DNA of 64,000 bases from Kocuria varians (GTDB lineage Bacteria > Actinomycetota > Actinomycetes > Actinomycetales > Micrococcaceae): contig NZ_BJNW01000018.1 in NCBI RefSeq assembly GCF_006539885.1, forward strand, positions 1 through 64,000. Reading direction: 5' to 3'. This document shows, piece after piece, positions 44,281-57,483 of the stretch. Made by a program: the position numbers and the translations under genes. The notes under the pieces are model-generated. The model did no database searches. It saw nothing but the letters and a program-made list of their open reading frames with translations, and was not told where the DNA came from. Position 1 is the stretch's first letter. Each line of letters starts with the position of its first letter.

Positions 44281-45405
44281 GTGAAGTTCTCGGTCGAACG
44301 CGACGTACTGGCTGAAGCAGTCACCTGGACTGCCCGTTCGCTGTCCCCCCGCCCGCCCGTGCCGGTGCTCTCCGGTCTGCTGATCAAGGCCGAGAACGGT
44401 TCCCTGTCCATTGCGAGCTTCGACTACGAGATCTCCGCGCGCCTGACCATCAGCGCGGACGTCATCGAGGAGGGCACCACCCTCGTCTCGGGCCGGCTGC
44501 TTGCTGACATCTGCCGGTCCCTGCCCTCGGCCCCCGTGCAGCTCGAGGCCGATGGCGGCAAGGTCACGCTCACGTGCCGCTCCTCCAAGTTCAACCTCGC
44601 GGCCATGCCCGTGGACGACTACCCCCAGCTGCCCGGGCTTCCCGAACTCTCCGGCGTGGTGGCCGGGGACGAGTTCGCCCACGCCGTCGCCCAGGTCAAC
44701 ATCGCGGCGTCGAAGGACGACACCCTGCCGATCCTCACCGGCATCCGCGTGGAGATCGAGGGCGAGAAGATGACCCTGCTCGCCACGGACCGCTACCGCC
44801 TGGCCATGCGTGAACTCACCTGGCGCCCGTCGGACCCCACCATCTCCACCGCCGCGCTGATCAAGGCCAAGACCCTCAACGACATCGCCAAGACCCTGGG
44901 CTCCTCCGGGGACGTGAACATCGCCCTGGCGGAGAACACCGAGCTCGTCGGCTTCGAGTCCGGCGGTCGGCGCACCACGAGCCTGCTGATCGACGGCGAG
45001 TACCCCAAGATCCGTTCGCTGTTCCCCGAGAACACCCCCATCACGGCGGTCGTGCGCACCTCCGAGCTCGTGGAGGCCGTGCGCCGCGTGTCCCTGGTGG
45101 CGGAGCGCAACACCCCGGTGCGCCTCGCCTTCAGCGAGGGGCAGGTGGCGCTCGACGCCGGAACGGGCGAGGACGCCCAGGCCTCGGAGGTTCTGGAAGC
45201 CCAGCTCAACGGTGACGACATCACCGTGGCCTTCAACCCCACGTACCTCTCCGAGGGTCTGCACGCCTTCGACTCCGCGTACGTGCGGTTCTCGTTCACG
45301 GCTCCCCCCAAGCCGGCGGTGCTCTCCGCCCAGGGGGACTCCGAGGGCGAGGACGACGTCACCTACAAGTACCTGCTCATGCCTGTCCGACTGCCCAACC
45401 AGTGA
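44281..45405 (+). CDS. dnaN: DNA polymerase III beta subunit (sliding clamp)
   Basis: A 374-residue clamp starting VKFSVERDVLAEAVTWTARS, with three clamp domains, the central signature FNLAAMPVDDYPQLP and the end YKYLLMPVRLPNQ. The GTG at 44281 has AAGAGGGG upstream; the in-frame extension to 44236 is not needed. It is followed after 4 bp by recF. Confidence 0.98.
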   Translation: MKFSVERDVLAEAVTWTARSLSPRPPVPVLSGLLIKAENGSLSIASFDYEISARLTISADVIEEGTTLVSGRLLADICRSLPSAPVQLEADGGKVTLTCRSSKFNLAAMPVDDYPQLPGLPELSGVVAGDEFAHAVAQVNIAASKDDTLPILTGIRVEIEGEKMTLLATDRYRLAMRELTWRPSDPTISTAALIKAKTLNDIAKTLGSSGDVNIALAENTELVGFESGGRRTTSLLIDGEYPKIRSLFPENTPITAVVRTSELVEAVRRVSLVAERNTPVRLAFSEGQVALDAGTGEDAQASEVLEAQLNGDDITVAFNPTYLSEGLHAFDSAYVRFSFTAPPKPAVLSAQGDSEGEDDVTYKYLLMPVRLPNQ

Positions 45406-45409
45406 TCGT

Positions 45410-46639
45410 GTGTTCGTAGACCACCTCTCGCTCCTGGACTTCCGCACCTACCAGGCCCTGGACCTTCCCCTGACCCCGGGGCTCACGGTGTTCGTGGGGC
45501 CCAACGGTGTGGGGAAGACCAACATCGTGGAGGCCGTGGACTGGGCGGCCACGCTGGGATCGCACCGGGTGCCGGGCAACGGACCGCTCATCGCCACCGG
45601 TGCAGAGCGCGGAGTGGTCCGCGCCCGTGTGGACAGGGCCGGACAGCGCACGGTCCTCGAGTACGAGCTCAACGTCGGACGCCCGAACCGGGTGCGGATC
45701 AACCGGGCGGCTCCGGTCCGGGCACGGGAGGCCCTCGGCACCCTGCACACGGTGCTGTTCTCTCCGGAGGACCTCACCCTGGTCAAGGGCGATCCGTCCC
45801 ACCGCCGCCGGTTCCTGGACGACCTCGCCACCGCCATGCGCCCGGTGCTCTCCGCGGCGCGAGCGGACTACGACCGCGCACTGAAGCAGCGCAACGCCCT
45901 GCTGAAGTCCACCCGTGGCCGGCGCGGTTTCGACGAGTCGGACCGCGCCACACTCGCGGTGTGGAACGACCAGCTGGCCCGTGCCGGTGCCGCGGTCATG
46001 GGGGCTCGCCTGCAACTGCTGAAGGCGCTCGGACCCGAGGTGGACCGCGCCTACCAGCAGCTCACGGACGGTCCCAAGCACGTGTCCCTGGGCTACGAGA
46101 GCTCCTCCGTGGCGCCCGGTGCGGACCAGGAGGCACTGGGACACTTCTCCGTGGCGGACCTCTACGACCTCATGATGCAGGCGTTCGAGCGCATGGAACG
46201 CCAGGAGCGGGACCGGGGCATCACCCTGGTGGGTCCGCACCGGGACGACCTGCTGATCCGGCTCGGAGAAACCCCCGCCAAGGGCTACGCGTCCCACGGC
46301 GAGACCTGGTCCACGGCCCTCGCCCTGCGCCTGGGGTCCTGGTACGTGCACCTCGCGGACGACCCCGGCCGGGGCTCCGCCCCCGTCCTGATCCTCGACG
46401 ACGTCTTCGCGGAGCTCGACGCCCGACGCCGACGCCGCCTGGCCGAGCTCGTGGGGCAGGCCGAGCAGGTGCTGGTCACCGCCGCCGTGGACGAGGACCT
46501 GCCGAGCGCGTTGCTCGAGCACACCCACACGGTGGTCGACGTGTCACCGGGTGCGGTGGCGGTCCGGAGCGCCGCGGCGTCCGCGGAACCCTCTGACCCT
46601 GCCACCGACGGTCCCGACACCGGGGGCCACGGTGGCTGA
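45410..46639 (+). CDS. recF: DNA replication and repair protein RecF
   Basis: A 409-residue SMC-like ATPase: GPNGVGKTNIVEAV (Walker A, about 30-43), RFLDDLATA after SHRR, the signature near TWSTALALRLGSW, and LILDDVFAELDARRR (Walker B). The GTG at 45410 is 4 bp after the dnaN stop. The C-terminal tail (PSDPATDGPDTGGHGG) is not conserved. It assists RecA loading at gaps. It overlaps dciA by 8 bp. Confidence 0.97.
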   Translation: MFVDHLSLLDFRTYQALDLPLTPGLTVFVGPNGVGKTNIVEAVDWAATLGSHRVPGNGPLIATGAERGVVRARVDRAGQRTVLEYELNVGRPNRVRINRAAPVRAREALGTLHTVLFSPEDLTLVKGDPSHRRRFLDDLATAMRPVLSAARADYDRALKQRNALLKSTRGRRGFDESDRATLAVWNDQLARAGAAVMGARLQLLKALGPEVDRAYQQLTDGPKHVSLGYESSSVAPGADQEALGHFSVADLYDLMMQAFERMERQERDRGITLVGPHRDDLLIRLGETPAKGYASHGETWSTALALRLGSWYVHLADDPGRGSAPVLILDDVFAELDARRRRRLAELVGQAEQVLVTAAVDEDLPSALLEHTHTVVDVSPGAVAVRSAAASAEPSDPATDGPDTGGHGG

Positions 46640-47225
46640 GCCCCTCCACCGGGACGTCGTGGACGCCGCCGCCGTGGCTCTGCAGCGGGCCCGCAAGGCG
46701 GCGCGGGACCGCGGTGACACACCGCTGTCCAAGGCCGCCGCGGCCAAGAATATGCGGGCGTTCGGCACGGCCATGGAGGAGGGCACCGGTTCGCCCGCGC
46801 TGCGCTCCTCGAAGCGCTTCGGCACGGATCCACGGCAGCTCGGGGGGTTCTCGGGGCCGGGTCGCTCGGCCCGGGACCCTCGACCCCTGGGCTCGGTCGT
46901 GGACACCCTGATGACGCACCGCGGGTGGAAGACGCCCGTGAACGTGAGCACCGTGCTCGCGGACTGGGCCTCCCTGGTGGGAGCGGGCAACGCAGAGCAC
47001 TCGTGGCCGGAGCACTTCGAGGACACCGTCGTGCGGGTGCGCTGCGATTCCACGGCGTACGCCACGCAGCTGCGACTGATGCAGTCGGCGATCCTTGCGA
47101 ACTTCGCTGACCAGCTCGGGGAGGGCATCGTCACGAAGCTGGAGATCCACGGTCCCGCCGGACCCAGCTGGAAGCGCGGCCGCTGGCGTGTGCAGGGCCG
47201 TGGCCCCCGGGACACGTACGGCTGA
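46632..47225 (+). CDS. dciA: DciA-type helicase loader (DUF721)
   Basis: A 197-residue DUF721 protein. The C-terminal KH-like domain contains VLADWASLVGAGNAEHSWPEHFEDTVV (about 112-138) and ATQLRLMQ. The basic N-terminus is typical of actinobacteria. The GTG at 46632 lies inside the end of recF, giving coupled translation. DciA loads the replicative helicase DnaB in bacteria lacking DnaC, so it works with dnaB at the left of this window. Confidence 0.88.
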   Translation: MAEPLHRDVVDAAAVALQRARKAARDRGDTPLSKAAAAKNMRAFGTAMEEGTGSPALRSSKRFGTDPRQLGGFSGPGRSARDPRPLGSVVDTLMTHRGWKTPVNVSTVLADWASLVGAGNAEHSWPEHFEDTVVRVRCDSTAYATQLRLMQSAILANFADQLGEGIVTKLEIHGPAGPSWKRGRWRVQGRGPRDTYG

Positions 47226-47354
47226 GTCGCGGGCCCCGCAGCCCTCGATCCGCCAAAAACGGCCCAGAACGCCGCGAGCCGGGCGCCACCCCGAAAATGG
47301 CTCCACCCTGCGGGACCACCGTCCGGAGCGTCTGCGGGCCGTCCAGCGTGTCAT

Positions 47355-49549
<2,195 letters not shown>

Positions 49550-49636
49550 TACGCACACGGTGGACGCCGGATATTCCCGTACCGGCATGAACAGCAGTGG
49601 GCCGTGAGGGCCGAGAAGAAACGGAAACAGCAACGC

Positions 49637-52332
<2,696 letters not shown>

Positions 52333-52336
<4 letters not shown>

Positions 52337-52848
52337 GCGCGAGCTCGGCCTCGAAGGCGGGTCAGACCGTGAAGGCTTCTTCCCCCAAGAAGCCCGCCAC
52401 CCAGCAGGGCGGAAGCAAGAAGACCCCGGCCACGCAGGGCGGCAAGGGTTCCGGCAAGGGACTCGTGCGGCCGGCGCCGCGGGCCAAGGTGCGCCGCGCC
52501 CGGCTGGTGGTCTCCAAGGTGGACACCTGGTCGGTCCTGAAACTGGCGTTCCTGCTCTCCGTGGCGCTCGGCATCATCACGGTGGTGGCGTCCCTGGTGC
52601 TGTGGATCGTGCTGAACCTGACGGGTCTGTTCGACGGGATCAACGAGATGCTCTCCACCCTCGGCGGCAATGCCGGCGGAACGGACATCAAGAAGTTCCT
52701 CTCCCTGGGCAACGTGGCGCTGTTCGCCACCGTGATCTCGGTGACCAACGTGATCCTGCTGTCCGTGCTCTCCGTGCTCGGCGCGTTGCTGTACAACATC
52801 GCGGCGTCGCTGATCGGCGGCATCGGGGTGACCCTCACGGACGACTGA
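52333..52848 (+). CDS. DUF3566 transmembrane protein
   Basis: A 171-residue protein. A basic Lys/Ser/Gln-rich N-terminus (1-58) leads into the DUF3566 domain: [20 protein letters not shown], a first helix (about 73-98) and a second helix (about 127-156), ending GIGVTLTDD. It is conserved immediately after gyrA in actinobacteria and translationally coupled to it here. Function unknown. Confidence 0.92.
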
Positions 52849-52945
52849 CCGCCGGGGCCTGCGCGCGCACAGATTTGGCGCCGGGCACGAACCTCCGGTA
52901 AAGTCTTGGCGTGGCCAGGCAGAGTTGCTCTGCTCGGCACGCTGA

Positions 52946-53019
52946 GGGCGTATAGCTCAGACGGTTAGAGCGCTTCGCTGATAACGAAGAGGTCCCAGGT
53001 TCAATTCCTGGTACGCCCA
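52946..53019 (+). tRNA. tRNA-Ile (GAT anticodon)
   Basis: A complete cloverleaf: acceptor GGGCGTA/TACGCCC, D-arm AGCTCAGACGGTTAGAGC, anticodon stem CTTCG/CGAAG with loop CTGATAA (anticodon GAT), and T-arm CCAGGTTCAATTCCTGG. Discriminator A. CCA is not encoded. Confidence 0.98.
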
Positions 53020-53070
53020 CACCTCGAATTCCTCACCAACCGCGAGACGATCTCGTCCGGAAGGTTCCCC

Positions 53071-53193
53071 ATGAAGTCACGCATCGCAGCGGTCATCGCC
53101 GTCGCCGGTCTCTCGGTCGTTGCGCTGAAGTCCTGGCGCGAGGCGGAGGCCAAGCGTGAGGCCTGGAATTCGGCCGTCGACTCCGTGGACTGA
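53071..53193 (+). CDS. DLW-39 family microprotein
   Basis: A 40-residue protein between tRNA-Ile and tRNA-Ala. It has a basic start (MKSR), one hydrophobic helix (AAVIAVAGLSVVAL), then WREAEAKREAWNSAVDSVD. Position, length and the W-x-x-A-x-D-S-V-D ending match the actinobacterial DLW-39 family, which is conserved at this site and has no known function. The ATG has GGAAGG about 7 bases upstream. Confidence 0.85.
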   Translation: MKSRIAAVIAVAGLSVVALKSWREAEAKREAWNSAVDSVD

Positions 53194-53245
53194 CATTCAC
53201 GGTCACCGGTGAGCCGTGTTCGCACGGCACACCACAACCGAATAC

Positions 53246-53318
53246 GGGGCCTTAGCTCAGTTGGTAGAGCGCTGCCTTTGCAAGGCAGATGTCAGGAGTT
53301 CGAATCTCCTAGGCTCCA
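53246..53318 (+). tRNA. tRNA-Ala (TGC anticodon)
   Basis: A complete cloverleaf: acceptor GGGGCCT/AGGCTCC with one G-T pair, D-arm AGCTCAGTTGGTAGAGC, anticodon stem CTGCC/GGCAG with loop TTTGCAA (anticodon TGC), and T-arm AGGAGTTCGAATCTCCT. Discriminator A. CCA is not encoded. Confidence 0.98.
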
Positions 53319-53335
53319 CACGATCTCGCGACACG

Positions 53336-53363
53336 GGCCGCTTCCCTCCGGGGAGGCGGCCTT
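53336..53363 (+). terminator. Hairpin terminator after tRNA-Ala
   Basis: An 11-bp stem, GGCCGCTTCCC with GGGAGGCGGCC (one T-G pair), closed by a TCCG loop and followed by TTC. It lies 17 bp after the tRNA-Ala discriminator base. Confidence 0.75.
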
Positions 53364-53570
53364 CGTCGTGCCCGCCTGCGGAGAATGGGGCCCGCCGTGC
53401 TCAGGGCCCCGCGCGGCGTCGTACCTGGGAGCCAAGACGTCCTCGTGTTCTGCGAAAGGCAGCGGGTGTGCGTCACGGGAAGACGTGGTCGGTGGCCGGG
53501 CCGGCGCGCATGACACACTGGTCGGTGAAGCTGTGACAACCCTCATACCCCGGACGTGTGGAGTAGCCGT

Positions 53571-54866
53571 ATGCGAGACAAGACGCCCCTGCTGCCCCTG
53601 GCGTCAGTGGACCCCCACGAACGGCTGGAGAAGGTCCAGCGGTGGCGGCTGATCGGGCCGGGGCTCGTGGTCGCGGCCACGGGCGTGGGGGCCGCGGACA
53701 TGGTGGCCACCCTGAGCGCCGGGTCGCGCTACGGGTACACGCTGCTGTGGGCGGTCATCGTGGGCACGGTCATGAAGATTGTGCTCGTGGAGGGCGCGGG
53801 ACGCTACTCGCTGGCGAGCGGGCACACGATCTTCGAGGGCTGGCGCTCCCTGGGCCGGTGGACCTCGTGGTACTTCGGCCCGTACATCCTGATCTGGGGT
53901 TTCGTCTACGGGGCCACGGCCATGTCCTCGTCCGCGCTGCCGCTCGCCGCGCTCTTCCCGGTCCTGCCGCTGTGGGCGTGGGCGATCATCATGGGCCTCC
54001 TGGGCTTCGGGATCGTCTGGGCCGGACGCTACACGGTCGTGGAGAAGATCACCGCCGTGATGGTGGGCGTGATGTTCCTGGTCATGGTGGGCCTGGCGAT
54101 CATCACCCTGCCGGACATCCCCCGCATGATCACCGGTCTGATCCCCGTGATCCCCCAGGGCGGCGTGGTCTACACGCTCGCGCTCGCCGGCGGCGTGGGA
54201 GGAACCATCACCCTGGCGGCATACGGCTACTGGCTGCGCGAGAAGGGCTGGCACCAGCCGCGCTGGATGCGGGTGATGCAGCTGGACAACACCGTGGCGT
54301 ATGCGGTCACCGGGATCTTCGTGCTCGCCATGCTCGTGGTGGGCGCTGAGGTGCTCTACTCCGCGGGCTACGCGATCGGGGCCGGGGACAAGGGGCTGCT
54401 GGACCTGGACGACGTGCTCCGGGCCCGCTACGGGGACGTCATCGGCGTGACGTTCCTCGTGGGGTTCTGGGCGGCGTCCTTCTCCTCCGTGGTGGGGGTG
54501 TGGTCCGGTGTCTCGCTGATGTTCGCGGACTACTGGGGCAACGTCCGCAAGAAGCCCAGCGGCCACCCGGACACCCGCAACGGCGGCAAGTACTTCAAGT
54601 TCTACCTGCTGTGGCTCACGTTCCCACCCATGCTGCTGCTGGTCCTGGACCGCCCGGTCTTCCTGATCCTGCTCTACGGCGTGCTGGGTGCGCTCTTCAT
54701 GCCGTTCCTTGCGGTCACGCTGCTGGGTCTGCTCAACACCTCCCGCACGCCCCGGCGCTGGCGCAACGGCATGTTCACGAACGCCGTGCTGGTGGTGTGT
54801 GCGGTGCTGTTCGTGGTGCTGGGCATCTACCAGACCTACGACACCGTGGCCGGCATCCTCGGCTGA
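53571..54866 (+). CDS. NRAMP-related transporter with atypical metal-site motifs
   Basis: A 431-residue protein with about 11 helices. The first helix, GPGLVVAATGVGAADMVATL, and the following SAGSRYGYTLLW align with NRAMP proteins, but the helix-1 metal motif DPGN is GAAD and the helix-6 MPH motif is LAAYGYW. It therefore belongs to the NRAMP/APC fold but probably does not transport Mn or Fe in the classic way; Mg2+, Al3+ or another substrate is possible. The ATG at 53571 has GGAG about 8 bases upstream. Single gene with its own hairpin terminator. Confidence 0.78.
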   Translation: MRDKTPLLPLASVDPHERLEKVQRWRLIGPGLVVAATGVGAADMVATLSAGSRYGYTLLWAVIVGTVMKIVLVEGAGRYSLASGHTIFEGWRSLGRWTSWYFGPYILIWGFVYGATAMSSSALPLAALFPVLPLWAWAIIMGLLGFGIVWAGRYTVVEKITAVMVGVMFLVMVGLAIITLPDIPRMITGLIPVIPQGGVVYTLALAGGVGGTITLAAYGYWLREKGWHQPRWMRVMQLDNTVAYAVTGIFVLAMLVVGAEVLYSAGYAIGAGDKGLLDLDDVLRARYGDVIGVTFLVGFWAASFSSVVGVWSGVSLMFADYWGNVRKKPSGHPDTRNGGKYFKFYLLWLTFPPMLLLVLDRPVFLILLYGVLGALFMPFLAVTLLGLLNTSRTPRRWRNGMFTNAVLVVCAVLFVVLGIYQTYDTVAGILG

Positions 54867-54893
54867 CACGCCCCCCCGACGCCGCCTCCCCGA

Positions 54894-54939
54894 ACGACGA
54901 CGCCGCGCCCCTCCCGAAGGAGGGGCGCGGCGTCGTCGT
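54894..54939. terminator. 46-bp hairpin with 21-bp perfect stem
   Basis: A 21-bp perfect inverted repeat with a CGAA loop lies between the convergent NRAMP-like gene and the coiled-coil gene. It has no T-run on either side. Each arm contains one copy of the recurrent ACGACGCCGC motif (54897-54906 and 54927-54936). Likely a bidirectional terminator. Confidence 0.7.
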
Positions 54940-54970
54940 CAGTGGTGCCCCGAAGGGCACCTCAGGAGCC

Positions 54971-55885
54971 TCAGTGCTTGGGGCCCTGCTTGGGATCGTG
55001 CTTGGAGCTGTTGTCCGCGGAGCCGAGCTTGGTGTCGTCCGAGGCGGAGCCCTTGATCTGCTCCTTGACCTCGTTGACCGTCTGCTTGGCGTCCTCGGCA
55101 ACGGACTTCACACTGTCCGTGGCGCGGTGGGCCGCCTGCGAGGCGGTGCCCTCCTTGGGCACGGAGGACGAGGGGTCCTTGACGTCGTCCACCTTCACAC
55201 CGGAGCCGGCGGCCACGGTGGAGTTGTTGTTCACCGGGGAGGCCGAGACGCGCGGGGAGGCGGTGGCGGGGGTCTTCCAGGGATCCTGGACCGGGCGGGA
55301 CGCGCGCCACGCGGCCGCACCGGCCACGCCGCCCGCGACCAGCAGGCCGAGGAACAGCAGGCCCTTGTGGCCACCCTGCGCCTTCTTCTGCTGCTTGGCG
55401 TACTCCTTGGCCGAGTTCTTCGCGGCCTTCTGGATGCGCTTCACGGTCTTCTTGTCACCGGTCAGCTTGGTGACCAGGGCGTCGAACTGGTCCGACGTGT
55501 CCGCGTCCGCGACCTTGGAGGCCAGGGCGGCGACGGCGCCGGAGTACTTCTCCTGAGCCACGGCACGGCCGTGCTCGCTCTTCTTGGCGGCCTTCTTGGC
55601 CAGGGGAGCGGCAGCGGCCACCCCGGCGGCCTTGGCCTTCTCGCTGCGGTGCTTGACGTCCTCACCGAGCTCCTGCGCACGGCCCAGGCCCTCCTGGACG
55701 TACGGGCCGGTGGCCTCGACGCCGCTCGCGAGAGCGGATGCGCCGGCCTGAACGCCCTGCTGCAGCTTCTCCCCGAGTTCACCGATCTCGCTGGAGAGCC
55801 ACTCCCCGGCGTTGACGACCTTGGACTCGGCGGCCTTGTTGGCGGCCTTGGCCTGCTTCTGGGCCTTGCTCTTGAACAAGCTCAT
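54971..55885 (-). CDS. Hypothetical Ala/Lys-rich helical membrane protein
   Basis: A 304-residue protein. Residues 1-170 are rich in Ala, Lys and Glu and predicted largely helical (AQKQAKAANKAAESK, LGEDVKHRSEKAKAA). One membrane helix follows at about 189-207 (GLLFLGLLVAGGVAGAAAW), then a Ser/Lys/Asp-rich tail. The ATG at 55885 has AGGAGGGAG upstream; the longer frame to 56203 runs antisense into the cyclophilin gene. It resembles late-embryogenesis or apolipoprotein-like helical proteins only in composition. Function unknown. Confidence 0.75.
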   Translation of the reverse strand: MSLFKSKAQKQAKAANKAAESKVVNAGEWLSSEIGELGEKLQQGVQAGASALASGVEATGPYVQEGLGRAQELGEDVKHRSEKAKAAGVAAAAPLAKKAAKKSEHGRAVAQEKYSGAVAALASKVADADTSDQFDALVTKLTGDKKTVKRIQKAAKNSAKEYAKQQKKAQGGHKGLLFLGLLVAGGVAGAAAWRASRPVQDPWKTPATASPRVSASPVNNNSTVAAGSGVKVDDVKDPSSSVPKEGTASQAAHRATDSVKSVAEDAKQTVNEVKEQIKGSASDDTKLGSADNSSKHDPKQGPKH

Positions 55886-56054
55886 GTCTGTCTCCCTCCT
55901 GAAGGTGATGATTCTGCACATCTCCACCATCAGCATACGTTCTGTGCGCCCGGGAATTCCCCGGGAAAACGGGGGTTCGAACCGCTTTTCACTGTGCGCT
56001 GAACACTCGAGACCACCCCTGACGCCCCCGAGCGGGCCGTGCCACAATGACACC

Positions 56055-56600
56055 ATGACTTCCGCTATTGCCACGCACAAGGCGACCATCCACACCAACC
56101 ACGGCGACATCGTGGTGGACCTCTTCGGGAACCACGCGCCCAAGACCGTCAAGAACTTCGTCGGCCTCTCGGACGGCACCCAGGAGTGGGCCGATCCCCG
56201 CACCGGTGAGAAGCAGAACGGCCCCCTCTACAAGGACGTCGTCTTCCACCGCATCATCAAGGACTTCATGATCCAGGGCGGCGATCCGCTGGGTCAGGGC
56301 ATCGGTGGTCCCGGCTACACCTTCGACGACGAGATCAGCCCCGAACTGAACTTCAACGCCCCCTACGTGCTGGCCATGGCCAACGCGGGCACGCGCAACG
56401 GCCGCGGCACGAACGGTTCGCAGTTCTTCATCACCACCGCGCCCACCACGTGGCTGCAGGGCAAGCACACGATCTTCGGCGAGGTCGCGGACGACGCCTC
56501 CAAGAAGGTCGTGGATGAGCTCAACAACGTCCGCACCGGCGGACAGGACCGGCCCGTGGAGGACTGCGTGATCACCTCCATCGACGTCGAAGAGGTCTGA
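56055..56600 (+). CDS. Peptidyl-prolyl cis-trans isomerase (cyclophilin)
   Basis: A 181-residue cytoplasmic cyclophilin: FHRIIKDFMIQGGDPLGQG (about 60-78) holds the catalytic arginine and the F-x-x-QGGD motif. MANAGTRNGRGTNGSQFFIT follows, then WLQGKHTIFGEV. No signal peptide, so it is a cytosolic protein-folding enzyme of the PpiA/PpiB type. Followed by a hairpin terminator. Confidence 0.96.
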   Translation: MTSAIATHKATIHTNHGDIVVDLFGNHAPKTVKNFVGLSDGTQEWADPRTGEKQNGPLYKDVVFHRIIKDFMIQGGDPLGQGIGGPGYTFDDEISPELNFNAPYVLAMANAGTRNGRGTNGSQFFITTAPTTWLQGKHTIFGEVADDASKKVVDELNNVRTGGQDRPVEDCVITSIDVEEV

Positions 56601-56623
56601 GACCCGGACACGTCCCGCGTCTT

Positions 56624-56657
56624 GTGAAGCCCACCCGGCGGTCCGGGTGGGCTTCAC
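56624..56657 (+). terminator. Hairpin terminator after the cyclophilin gene
   Basis: A perfect 15-bp stem, GTGAAGCCCACCCGG with its complement, around a CGGT loop, starting 24 bp after the stop. No T-run. Confidence 0.75.
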
Positions 56658-56724
56658 GCGTTCCAGGGCACATCTGCCCCCTGGGCCCCGCGTCATCCGC
56701 CAGCACCGCCAGATCGGAGAAGCC

Positions 56725-57483
56725 ATGACCCACGATCCCGCAGATCCCCGTTCCGGGGGCATCCCCGGGGACGGTGCGCCACAGGGCCGCGTTCCCCGCG
56801 ACGGCCACCCCGTTCCCGCCCCGCAGTACGGGCAGTACCTGCCCGGCCACGAGGGGGAGGGCAGCCACGACGCACCGGCCCAGCCCCCGCGCCGGCCCAC
56901 GGTCGGCCCCGCGCGGCGTCGTACCACCATGCCCGTGACCTGGGGGATCATCGCCCTCTGCGTGGCGGTCTGGGGCGCCCAGTGGGTGGTGGCCCTGCTG
57001 ACGCCCTACAGCCTCGCCACGATGTTCGGCTACGTGCCCGCGCTCACCACGAGCGAGCCGTGGCGCATGCTCACGAGCGGGTTCCTGCACTCGATGCCCT
57101 CGCCGCTGCACCTGCTGCTGAACATGTACACGCTCTACCTCTTCGGGCGGATGCTCGAGCCGCTGCTCGGCACGTGGCGGATGCTCACGCTCTTCGTGCT
57201 CTCGGTGCTGGGTGGTTCGGTGGGCGTGCTGCTGCTGGGGGATCCGTGGGTCGTGGTGATCGGTGCCTCGGGCGGCATCTTCGGCCTGTTCGGTGCGATG
57301 TTCGTGTTCATGCGCCACTTCCGCAACGACATGACGCCGATCGTGGTGCTGATCGTGATCAACCTCGTGTTCGGCTTCGTGGCCGGCGGGGTGGCCTGGC
57401 AGGCGCACGTGGGTGGTCTGGTGGTGGGCGGTCTGGTGGCCCTCGCCATGCTCCCGGGGCTGGGGAAACGTTCGCTGGACTGA
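56725..57483 (+). CDS. Rhomboid-family intramembrane serine protease
   Basis: A 252-residue rhomboid. A Pro/Gly-rich cytoplasmic N-terminus (about 1-65) is followed by six to seven helices. The catalytic serine is in GASGGIFGLFG (about 182-192), the catalytic histidine in WQAHVGGLVVG (about 224-234), and PLHLLLNMYTLYLFG (about 131-145) supplies the conserved asparagine. The ATG at 56725 has GGAGAA upstream. It cleaves membrane proteins within the bilayer; substrates unknown. Confidence 0.93.
   Translation: MTHDPADPRSGGIPGDGAPQGRVPRDGHPVPAPQYGQYLPGHEGEGSHDAPAQPPRRPTVGPARRRTTMPVTWGIIALCVAVWGAQWVVALLTPYSLATMFGYVPALTTSEPWRMLTSGFLHSMPSPLHLLLNMYTLYLFGRMLEPLLGTWRMLTLFVLSVLGGSVGVLLLGDPWVVVIGASGGIFGLFGAMFVFMRHFRNDMTPIVVLIVINLVFGFVAGGVAWQAHVGGLVVGGLVALAMLPGLGKRSLD

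Noticed and set aside
52946-53318. Possible rRNA operon around the tRNA-Ile/tRNA-Ala pair
   Set aside because: The pair is the classic rRNA spacer combination, but no 16S or 23S sequence is nearby; this is the usual post-gyrA tRNA pair of actinobacteria.
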